DNA of 19,716 bases from positions 1 through 19,716 of the forward strand of contig JAMOAW010000046.1 in assembly GCA_039908535.1 (NCBI GenBank). Reading direction: 5' to 3'. Source of the stretch: JAMOAW01 sp039908535. Its GTDB lineage: Bacteria > Pseudomonadota > Magnetococcia > Magnetococcales > JADFZT01. The translations under genes were made by a program, and so were the position numbers. Below the pieces are notes generated by a model. That model was not told where the DNA came from. It saw nothing but the letters and a program-made list of their open reading frames with translations, and did not search any database. Positions 10,101 to 15,711 of this stretch are shown here, one piece after another (position 1 is the first letter of the stretch; each line of letters begins with the position of its first letter).

Positions 10101-10788
10101 CCAAAAGGATACGCCCTCCCTGTTTGACCACCAAGGGCAAAAAACGCAAAAACATCAGGGTATCGCCAAACCCTTGTTCGCTATGGATGAGGATTGTTTT
10201 GCCTTCCAGGGGTTCTCCGCGCCATTGGGGTTGGGTAAATTGTCGTGGGGGTGGTTGATTACGCCGCCAGCGCCATTCATACTCTTGGAACCCTTCCACA
10301 AAATGGCCCTGTAACAAAAGGGACAACGCCCGATCCCAATGGGCATCGGCATGCATTGGATCGCTTTTAACCGCTTGGGTAAAGGCATCCAAGGCCTCTT
10401 TGTGCCGAGATTGTTGTTGTAACAACAGGGCCTGATTGTGCCAGGCACTGGCGAAGTTTGGTTGCAAGGTGATGGCCTGTTGATAATGGGCCAACGCCCC
10501 CTTCATATCTCCCTGCTCTTTAAGAATATTGGCGAGGTTATTATAGGCATCGGCATAATCGGGTTTTAGGTGAATCGCCTGCCGATAGGCTTCCAGGGCC
10601 TCGTTCAGTGCCCCTTTTTGTCGAGCGATAACCCCCTTGATAATCCAGGCATCGGCACGTTGGCCATCCAACCCCAACGCGGCCTCGCATTGCGCCAATG
10701 CCTCCTCAAATTGCCCCGCCTGATACGCCGCCAAAGCGTGTTCTAAAAGAATTTGAGGATCATCGGCACCGTTCAAGGGGGACTCCAT
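7126..10788 (-). CDS. Large TPR-GT9-TPR-GT41 glycosyltransferase fusion (SPINDLY/OGT-like)
   Basis: One uninterrupted 1220-residue frame (numbered from the ATG at 10788; a TTG at 10803 is also possible) encodes two glycosyltransferase modules, each preceded by tetratricopeptide repeats. Residues about 10-170 hold four to five TPRs (e.g. ADAYNNLANILKEQGDMKGA). Residues about 195-480 are a GT9/heptosyltransferase-like domain with GFGDTLMFLR and TDTSVAHLAGALG, split by a Lys/Arg-rich insert (about 310-329). Residues about 490-770 hold a second TPR array. Residues about 848-1205 are a GT41 domain: GYASADFHNHATAHLM (His 862), GYPGSFG, HYKIEP (Lys 1032) and HTTASDALWAGVPVLT (His 1111, Asp 1116), matching the catalytic and UDP-binding motifs of O-GlcNAc transferase. 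GT41 enzymes glycosylate Ser/Thr of proteins, often using TPRs to hold them. Its place as first gene of a type I secretion operon suggests a secreted or surface protein substrate; this is inference. No signal peptide, so cytoplasmic. Confidence 0.93.
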   Translation of the reverse strand: MESPLNGADDPQILLEHALAAYQAGQFEEALAQCEAALGLDGQRADAWIIKGVIARQKGALNEALEAYRQAIHLKPDYADAYNNLANILKEQGDMKGALAHYQQAITLQPNFASAWHNQALLLQQQSRHKEALDAFTQAVKSDPMHADAHWDRALSLLLQGHFVEGFQEYEWRWRRNQPPPRQFTQPQWRGEPLEGKTILIHSEQGFGDTLMFLRFLPLVVKQGGRILLEVQAELQRLLATLPDIHCIARGSPLPDFALHFPLLSLPGLFAITLETLPNTTPYLVPPLALTLHWRQRLEELAAKVPQIEAKTVKKRRKPLVRKTKPTPWLKVGLVWAGNANVKNDAIRSPRLQPLLPLLKIPGVCFFALQKGDGVRDLQDVIVPNNWIDLQNEIHDFADTAAILSSLDLIITTDTSVAHLAGALGTTGWVLLHHLPDWRWLLTTPESLWYPTLRLFRQTTPGGWKSVVTRIATALTHAVQGQHPRLSRPEQAQNCFRLAMESMGKNADQTAEAHCWQGLRWTPEAADGWTILGVLARRRQDFLSAEAFLRQASLLRPDYLDAFYHLARLFKQTKRLREAFAIVVQLCAKQPHHLDYLAMLVELAKETGEFSRALAQVTTAVQAFPDQAVFYDQLGNLYLAMNRLSDAEKAFRQAVLYQPNLYTARYNLGVTLQQMERYQDSIAAFEYLTQQNADQYLAWYGLGVACQRSGRMEQAESAYEQALQLKPNHLASSTNLASLYRAWGKLRKALEQHQKSLAIKPSFLEARIQLCHLRLFLCDWEGLEKELDHLAEEAILNPLQEEPPSPFPFLAFPMAITEAQQTQLARQYCQSIRVPKGTLPPFRVPLGGRLRIGYASADFHNHATAHLMLGLFKRHDRTHFEIFVYSWGIDDASHYRQRIMAECDHFADFKDKPSLEIAHAIRRDGIAILIDLKGHTIHSRPELFALRPAPVQVTYLGYPGSFGGDFMDYAIVDAFVVPTAQRKFYSESLLEMPHCYQVNDCDQPIAEPKPTRAECGLPEDDFIFCCFCSHYKIEPTVFGIWMRILQAVPRSILWLLEPFDTGGRANLWREAQHRQVDPTRILFAPAKPKEYHLSRLRHADLFLDTLYYNAHTTASDALWAGVPVLTTPGKTFASRVGASINLAAGLSELVVADQAAYEAKAIALATHDRESLNKIRQQLTKQRATMPLFDTELFAKNLEALYRSIWDRYQKGVQDDSSRS

Positions 10789-10901
10789 ATAGACGTTGGA
10801 CAAAAAATCTATTTAATCACTGGTGATAATAGTGTCGGCTATTTTAACAAAAACATGATTTTTTTTGCAGAAAAAAATAGGACCGAATTCGAAAGTAGTT
10901 T

Positions 10902-10934
10902 CCGTCATCCCCACGAAAACGGAGATTCTGGGTG
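10902..10934 (+). repeat. Degenerate GTCATCCCC...GGATTCTGG dispersed palindromic repeat
   Basis: The stretch begins CCGTCATCCCCACGAAAACG and continues GAGATTCTGGGTGG. It resembles the widespread bacterial repeat of the form GTCATCCCCGCGAAAGCGGGGATCCAGG, with several mismatches in the stem. It is single-copy in this window, so the assignment rests on resemblance alone. Confidence 0.45.
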
Positions 10935-11184
10935 GATACCTTGAATTCTGAATTCCCTGTCATTCCGGTACCACCACACTTAACCGTGGTCGTCTGTTTT
11001 TTGGTTTTATTATTTATGTCTCGGAAAAACAAAATTTGCCATAACTTGATTGATTGACATATAAGAAATTTTTATGGTATTGCCTATAAGAAAAACAAAA
11101 CGCGGAAATTAGTCGATTACGGTATTTATAATAGATGTAACAAATTGAATTTATAGTTAATGCCATCTTGGCACGATTTTGATT

Positions 11185-11209
11185 TTTTTGCCCGAAGGGC
11201 ATCATGTTC
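11185..11209 (-). repeat. 25-bp dispersed repeat, left copy (inverted relative to 18918-18942)
   Basis: On the minus strand this reads GAACATGATGCCCTTCGGGC followed by AAAAA and is identical over 25 bases to the plus-strand sequence at 18918-18942. It contains a small palindrome (TGCCC-TTC-GGGCA). The two copies are in inverted orientation and bracket the whole wzz-to-PP0621 gene block. Confidence 0.75.
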
Positions 11210-11247
11210 CACCGGAATTCCCTCGTGGCAATTAAAAAAATATGGTA

Positions 11248-11277
11248 TTGACGTTTACTTGTGAAGTATGTTAATAT
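11248..11277 (+). promoter_or_regulatory. Candidate sigma70-like promoter for wzz
   Basis: A -35 box TTGACG (11248-11253) is separated by 18 bp from a -10 box TAATAT (11272-11277). Transcription would begin near 11284 and give an untranslated leader of about 240 bases before wzz. The match is good, but in AT-rich DNA chance matches are common. Confidence 0.45.
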
Positions 11278-11524
11278 AACATATTAATAATATTTAATAA
11301 TTAACGTTTATAGTTTCCCTTGCCTCCATCAATAGAATGGCGATGGGTTACTTTTTTTTTAAATATATTATTGGATCATTCCTCAGTAAGGCGTTAGTTG
11401 GACAAATTGTGATGGAATGCTTGGATTTAACTACCGATTTCGTCAAACAAACTCTTATCCCACGTCCAGAATCTTTCGTCTTACCTTTTTTAATCTTAAA
11501 TAAAAAGGACCGTTTCCGGCCAAA

Positions 11525-12472
11525 ATGATGTCAACCGAAAATCAAACACCTTCCACATCCCCTTTCCAACCTCCCTTTCCCTATGGTTATATCCCCCCTT
11601 CGGTAGCAGAAGAAGAGATTAAGCTTTTGGATCTTTGGCGCGTTTTGGTGCGTGAAAAATGGCTGATTCTCTTTTTGATCACTCTCTGCACAGTTGGTGC
11701 CATTATCGCCGCTTTGATCACAACCCCCATTTACCGGGCTGAAGTCTTGATGGAACCGGTTTCTGAAGATGGCGGAAAAGGGGGAGGGTTGTCACAGTTT
11801 GGGGGGTTGGCGGCTATGGCCGGGATTAGTCTTGGTGGCGGGGGGAGTTCTAAAGATGCGAATATTGCTCGAATGAAATCGCGCGAATTTATAGAAAAAT
11901 TTATAAATGATGAAAAAATTTTGCCCATTTTATTTCCAAAATTATGGGACTCTGAAGCGCAAAAATGGAAGGAGGATGATCCAAAAAAAATTCCTTCAAT
12001 GTGGCGTGCTGTGGAACTCTTCTTAGGAATTTTTACAATTACGGAAGATAAAAAAACTGGTTTAATCACCCTGGCTATCGAGTGGAAGGATCGTGAATTG
12101 GCCACCCGCTGGGCTAATTTGCTGGTAGAGCGCATCAACGATCATTTACGGGAACTCGTTGTGCAGGATTATCAAAAAAATATGGAATTTTTAAATTCTG
12201 AAATGTCCAAGACAACTATTGTCGAAGTAAAACAGGCAATTGTTAATATTTTGGAAGGGCAGATTAAAAAAATTATGATGGCCAAGGTAAGCAAACAATA
12301 TGCCTTTAAAGTACTGGATCCAGCCGTTGTTTCTCCTAAAGATAATTATGTCAAACCTAAAAAACGATTAATGGTGATTCTTGGCTTTATTATGGGTAGT
12401 TTTTTGGGAATTTTTGCGGCTTTTATAAATAATTCTCTTAAAAAACAAAAAGAATCCGTTTTGACCCCATAA
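11525..12472 (+). CDS. Wzz/chain-length determinant family protein
   Basis: This 315-residue inner-membrane protein has the architecture of polysaccharide co-polymerases that set the chain length of O-antigen or exopolysaccharide. A Pro-rich cytoplasmic N-terminus leads into EEEIKLLDLWRVLVREKW, the typical start of the Wzz domain. TM1 follows (about 46-66), then TTPIYRAEVLMEP, a periplasmic region with Gly-rich stretches (about 83-108), and TM2 near the C-terminus (about 281-301). The segment before TM2 (VLDPAVVSPKDNYVKPKKRL) is the usual Pro-rich approach to TM2. There is no C-terminal tyrosine kinase domain. It stands alone on the plus strand, with no wzx or wzy nearby. Two adjacent ATGs (11525, 11528) could start it; the only ribosome-site-like motif, AAGGA at 11505-11509, is rather distant. 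The sequence is AT-richer than its neighbours. Confidence 0.88.
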   Translation: MMSTENQTPSTSPFQPPFPYGYIPPSVAEEEIKLLDLWRVLVREKWLILFLITLCTVGAIIAALITTPIYRAEVLMEPVSEDGGKGGGLSQFGGLAAMAGISLGGGGSSKDANIARMKSREFIEKFINDEKILPILFPKLWDSEAQKWKEDDPKKIPSMWRAVELFLGIFTITEDKKTGLITLAIEWKDRELATRWANLLVERINDHLRELVVQDYQKNMEFLNSEMSKTTIVEVKQAIVNILEGQIKKIMMAKVSKQYAFKVLDPAVVSPKDNYVKPKKRLMVILGFIMGSFLGIFAAFINNSLKKQKESVLTP

Positions 12473-12526
12473 AAAAAACGCCACAAATGTTTATTAAAAA
12501 TTCAATATATCTTTTTCTTTAATTAG

Positions 12527-12580
12527 AAAAAAAGGAGAATCTGGGGGATTCATCCCCCAGGATTTGACCTTTGCTTTTTT
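12527..12580 (-). terminator. Dispersed hairpin repeat, copy 2; terminator between convergent genes
   Basis: CTGGGGGATTCATCCCCCAG (12541-12560) forms an 8-9 bp perfect stem. Read on the minus strand the order of elements matches the copies at 951-998 and 18943-18991: GTCAAA, stem, CAGA, then CTTTTTTT. T-runs lie on both sides (plus strand TTGCTTTTTTTT, minus strand CTCCTTTTTTT), and it sits between wzz (+) and the GT2 gene (-), so it probably terminates both. Confidence 0.7.
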
Positions 12581-12594
12581 TTGTCCGCAGGAGA

Positions 12595-13866
12595 TCATGT
12601 TTTTTGACTCGGTGGCGTTGGCCATCCTTGTTTGTCGAGTTGTCGATAACTATCCAGTTGTTTTTCTCTATCCTGTTCCTCCAGATCACCCAATCCCCAC
12701 CAGTGCAAAAGGGTGGCGGAGGCTTGTTCAATGGGAATGAGGGGGAGATCTGGATGGGGCGTGTTGAAAAATTTGCGAATTCGAAAGGCGTTGAACCATT
12801 GAAAAAAACGGGCGCGAAACGTGGCGGGTGAGGCACTGTTTTGACGAATTTCATTGAGCGCGGCGGACCATTGAACTGAGCCGAGAAATTTTTCTAAGGC
12901 TGGGGATAGGGGGGGAAAATCATCTCTCTCTGAATATAATTGTTCTATAGAACTGAATAAAAAAAACAAATCTAACCAGCCTTGCGGGTTGGCAACGAGT
13001 CTATCGGGACGCCCTTCTTCGAGCCAATCTTTTACTGCCCGACCCGTTCCAAAGGGTACACGCCAGGAAACCCTGGGAGAGGGGTAAACAGTTGTGGTGT
13101 TGACTTCGGTAAATTGCCCCAAAGGGAGAATTTTTTGCAAAAAATAGAAATCTTCTCCTGCCTTGCGTTGGTTCATTCCCCCTTGTCGGGAATAAGCGTT
13201 GGCGCGGACAGCCATGCTGGAGCCTATGGTGTGAAATGGGTAGGGAAATCCACAAAAATGTAGACCTGCGCGCCAATAACGTAAATATAATTCATAAAGA
13301 ACGATGGCCTGTCGATGCCGCTCCTCGGTGAGGTTGGCAAAGGGATGCTCAAAATAAATGGCGCATCCAGGCGTGTCTGGGTTATGTCGAAAATGGTGCT
13401 GAAGGGTATCAAAATAATTCGGGGCCACCGTGCAATCGGCATCAAGGCAGACAATTACCCCTTGCGGGTTTTGGAGTCTATGAAAGCGAATGAGTGCTTC
13501 ATCCATACCAATTTTGCGCGCCAGTCCCACGCCAGCATGGCGAGACGGTAAATCTGGAAAATATAAAATATGACAGAAAAAATCAGCGGATGGATTGGCT
13601 TTTGCCCAGGCTTCGGCCTCTTGGGCATAAAAATGATTGCGTTGCCGTAATTCGGGTGGATCCTCTTGGGCACCATTGATCACCACAATAACCTCAACAG
13701 GAGCAGATCTTGAGGCATTCTGCAAAGAGGTTAGTGTGGCACATAAATGGGGTTCATTTCGGCTTGGAATGACAACGATAAGATCCAAATCCGCGCACGG
13801 CGGCGCGGTTATGGTGGCTGGATAGAGCAGACGATTTTGAATATAATGTAAAAAGTAAGGTTGCAT
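12595..13866 (-). CDS. Family 2 glycosyltransferase (GT-A fold)
   Basis: The 423-residue protein begins its catalytic domain with DLDLIVVIPSRNEPHLCATLTSL and EVIVVINGAQED, a GT-A nucleotide-sugar-binding start. It continues with RHAGVGLARKIGMDEAL and the metal-binding VIVCLDADCTV (DxD at about 142-144). GSSMAVRANAY and KAGEDFYFLQK (GED at about 237-239) correspond to the acceptor/catalytic region. The C-terminal 140 residues are not recognised. No transmembrane helices are evident, so it is probably cytoplasmic or peripheral. The ATG at 13866 follows a GTG at 13869, and either could start it. It lies 15 bp after the double-CDGSH gene and is probably co-transcribed with it. Donor sugar and acceptor cannot be assigned; the context suggests polysaccharide or glycoconjugate synthesis. 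Confidence 0.87.
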   Translation of the reverse strand: MQPYFLHYIQNRLLYPATITAPPCADLDLIVVIPSRNEPHLCATLTSLQNASRSAPVEVIVVINGAQEDPPELRQRNHFYAQEAEAWAKANPSADFFCHILYFPDLPSRHAGVGLARKIGMDEALIRFHRLQNPQGVIVCLDADCTVAPNYFDTLQHHFRHNPDTPGCAIYFEHPFANLTEERHRQAIVLYELYLRYWRAGLHFCGFPYPFHTIGSSMAVRANAYSRQGGMNQRKAGEDFYFLQKILPLGQFTEVNTTTVYPSPRVSWRVPFGTGRAVKDWLEEGRPDRLVANPQGWLDLFFLFSSIEQLYSERDDFPPLSPALEKFLGSVQWSAALNEIRQNSASPATFRARFFQWFNAFRIRKFFNTPHPDLPLIPIEQASATLLHWWGLGDLEEQDREKQLDSYRQLDKQGWPTPPSQKT

Positions 13867-13881
13867 CACATCAAGTGTCGA

Positions 13882-14157
13882 TTACCACCAAGGGCAATCT
13901 TTGTGGGTTCCATCGCACCAAGGTAAATTATTGCTGCTTCCACAGCCGCATAAATAGAGGGTTTCGGCTTGTTGGGCTTGATAGGCGAGTGGTCCAGGGT
14001 GGTTTATTTGTTTGTGTTGGCCACTACAATGGGGTGGATTGGTCGAATGACCACAAAGGCAAAGAAAAACCTTTTCATCTGCTTTGACCGTCAGCGAATA
14101 AGGTTGTTTTTGTTGGTACATAGGTGCAGAAGGGAGAGATTTTTTTGGGGTGGACAT
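13882..14157 (-). CDS. Double-CDGSH iron-sulfur domain protein
   Basis: This 91-residue protein carries two CDGSH-type [2Fe-2S] motifs of the C-x-C-x8-C-x3-H pattern. Motif one is CLCGHSTNPPHCSGQH (Cys 33, 35, 44, His 48) and motif two is CGCGSSNNLPWCDGTH (Cys 70, 72, 81, His 85). It has no membrane anchor or signal peptide, so a small soluble cytoplasmic redox or iron-sulfur protein is expected, as in tandem-CDGSH (MiNT-like) proteins. The first motif has CSG where CDG is usual. It is divergent from the beta-helix gene and precedes the GT2 gene by a short gap. Why an iron-sulfur protein is co-transcribed with a glycosyltransferase is not evident. Confidence 0.9.
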   Translation of the reverse strand: MSTPKKSLPSAPMYQQKQPYSLTVKADEKVFLCLCGHSTNPPHCSGQHKQINHPGPLAYQAQQAETLYLCGCGSSNNLPWCDGTHKDCPWW

Positions 14158-14198
14158 GTTTGTTGTTTCCTTGAAATTGTTTTGTATGCTTAAATTGT

Positions 14199-14228
14199 TT
14201 GAATCGTTTGAATGATTTAGCGTATAAA
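14199..14228 (+). promoter_or_regulatory. Candidate sigma70-like promoter of the beta-helix gene
   Basis: TTGAAT (14199-14204), an 18-bp spacer and TATAAA (14223-14228) stand just upstream of an AGAGGA ribosome site (14243-14248), which is nine bases from the ATG at 14258. The leader would be only about 20 bases. The spacer includes a short direct repeat (GTTTGAATCGTTTGAAT) that could be coincidental. Confidence 0.5.
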
Positions 14229-14257
14229 AATTTCTATATTTTAGAGGATATATTAAA

Positions 14258-15667
14258 ATGCTTCAACGGAAAAAGGAGTGCCTTCAGGTGAGAAATAAAA
14301 TATTGTTAGCCGTTTTAGGGATATTGGGATGTTCGTTGGCCGTAGATGGGCGGGCCGAGACGTGGTATGTGGCCAATCATGGCAATGATTCTAATTTGGG
14401 GACCTCACCCGATCAACCTTGGCAGAGTGTGGATAAGGTGAATCGGGCGATTAAAAAGGCTAAACCAGGGTATTCCGTTTTGTTCAACCGAGGCGACCGA
14501 TTTGACCAGGGAGTTATTCAAATCAGGCAGGGGGGAACTCCTGAAAAAGAGACCCTTATTGGTGCTTATGGGAGCGGAGCAAAACCGGTTTTTGATGGTC
14601 AGGATCTCCATGCCGTGGGTATTTCTCTCTATTCAGAGGGCCTCAATTATGTGCGCATTGAAAATATAACCATACGCAATCCTGGTGGATATGATGGTAT
14701 CGATATAGGAGGAAATAATCTCTCTCATATTACGTTGTCTGGGGTGAATGTTTTTAATAAAAAACATGGTAACGGTATCGCCATGCTTGGTGTAGATTAT
14801 TATACCATTGAAAATAGTTGTATCTCTCATGTAGCGACTAATGGCATTTTTATCAGCAGCAAAAAAGGCTCTTTGGCCCAAAATGGTCTTATTCGCAACA
14901 ATGTGATTGATTGTCAAGGGGCCAGTAACGATGGCATCACCATCCATGAGGCATCTGAAAAGGATGGCGGTTTTCAAGCGGGGCCCAATCATGTGGTGGA
15001 GGGCAATATTGTCTCCAATTGTGATGAACAGGGCATTGATATCACCTCTGGTTCGCAGGTCGTCGTGCGCAATAACGTGACTTTTGATAATAAGGATGGG
15101 GGTGTGTTGACCGCCGATCGGGTGACGGATATTCTGATTGATGGCCATTTTTCGCTGCACGATTCTCGTAAAATGGGGGCGGTCATCATTAATCATGATC
15201 GGGTAAAATTGATGAATTCCTGGATTGTGGCTCCATATTATCATGCCTTGGTGCTGCCGAAAGGATCGGGCTTTGAGGCTATAAACAATATGATTGTCTA
15301 TGGTCCAGAGAGTAAGGGAGCCATCGTTGATGTCGGTTTGGAGAGTAAAAATATTTTGATGCGTCAGAATACCCTGGTAAACTTGGGGAGTTCCGGGGCG
15401 CGTTTTGTGCGCTATTTGAGCGGTGCTACAGTACAAAATACCAGTAGCCGTTTTGAAAAAAATATTTGGTGGGATCAAGGAGGGGGCAAGATTCAATTGA
15501 CGGAAGAGAAAAAAGGAGAGATGGATCTGACCCGTCTGCAAAAGGAATATTCTGTTGATAATTCAATTGCTAAACCAAAAAATTTTCAAGAAATTTTAGA
15601 TAAAATGCAACAACCGAGAAAACCAACTGAGGCGGAATTACGGTGTTTGGAGGAGGAAAAAAGATAG
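14258..15667 (+). CDS. Exported right-handed parallel beta-helix protein
   Basis: The 469-residue protein begins with a signal sequence: a basic N-terminus, then NKILLAVLGILGCSLAVDGRA and mature ETWYVANHG. Cleavage after GRA is likely, although ILGC (Cys 25) could act as a lipobox. The mature part starts with YVANHGNDSNLGTSPDQPWQ, the usual opening of secreted beta-helix proteins (YVxxxGxDSNxGTxxxPW). Many repeats of the pattern VRIENITIRN, ITLSGVNVFN, NGLIRNNVID, HVVEGNIVSN and QVVVRNNVTF follow, as in the pectate-lyase/beta-helix families that include polysaccharide lyases and epimerases. A Lys/Glu-rich tail closes it. Catalytic residues cannot be assigned from motifs alone. Its position between glycosyltransferase genes suggests binding to or processing of the locus's polysaccharide outside the cytoplasm; this is inference. 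Start chosen by the AGAGGA site nine bases upstream. Confidence 0.87.
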   Translation: MLQRKKECLQVRNKILLAVLGILGCSLAVDGRAETWYVANHGNDSNLGTSPDQPWQSVDKVNRAIKKAKPGYSVLFNRGDRFDQGVIQIRQGGTPEKETLIGAYGSGAKPVFDGQDLHAVGISLYSEGLNYVRIENITIRNPGGYDGIDIGGNNLSHITLSGVNVFNKKHGNGIAMLGVDYYTIENSCISHVATNGIFISSKKGSLAQNGLIRNNVIDCQGASNDGITIHEASEKDGGFQAGPNHVVEGNIVSNCDEQGIDITSGSQVVVRNNVTFDNKDGGVLTADRVTDILIDGHFSLHDSRKMGAVIINHDRVKLMNSWIVAPYYHALVLPKGSGFEAINNMIVYGPESKGAIVDVGLESKNILMRQNTLVNLGSSGARFVRYLSGATVQNTSSRFEKNIWWDQGGGKIQLTEEKKGEMDLTRLQKEYSVDNSIAKPKNFQEILDKMQQPRKPTEAELRCLEEEKR

Positions 15668-15711
15668 GTTATAAAGCTAACCCTTTGGAATCTATTTTCT
15701 AGGGGGGGACG

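Larger units (their letters stand above)
10804..11524. other. AT-rich intergenic region between divergent operons
   Basis: No convincing gene is present. The minus-strand glycosyltransferase operon leaves on the left and wzz leaves on the right, so both promoters should lie here. Recognisable pieces are a degenerate 'CGTCATCCCCACGAAAACGG' palindromic repeat at about 10902-10934, an inverted-repeat hairpin TGCCATCTTGGCA followed by T-rich DNA (11161-11189), the 25-bp dispersed repeat at 11185-11209, a TTGACA box at 11054-11059 with only a weak -10, and a better sigma70-like promoter at 11248-11277. A 63-codon frame (11337-11528) overlaps the wzz start, but has no clear ribosome site or family resemblance and is not called. 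Confidence 0.6.

Noticed and set aside
10789..10900. A promoter for the minus-strand glycosyltransferase operon
   Set aside because: A promoter must lie here, and a TAAAAT box is present on the minus strand, but no -35 box at suitable spacing could be recognised.
11380..11402. GGCGTTAGTTGG as a possible JUMPstart/ops antitermination element upstream of wzz
   Set aside because: Too many mismatches to the ops core GGCGGTAGCGTG, and no surrounding JUMPstart sequence.
11337..11528. 63-codon frame ending in the first bases of wzz (ATGA overlap)
   Set aside because: Its overlap with wzz is suggestive of coupling, but it has no convincing ribosome site or family resemblance. It is left out of the gene list and mentioned in the intergenic entry.
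14633..15541. 302-codon frame on the minus strand inside the beta-helix gene
   Set aside because: It is antisense to a gene with a signal peptide, ribosome site and clear repeats. Its translation has no recognisable motif and looks like a by-product of the repeated codon pattern.
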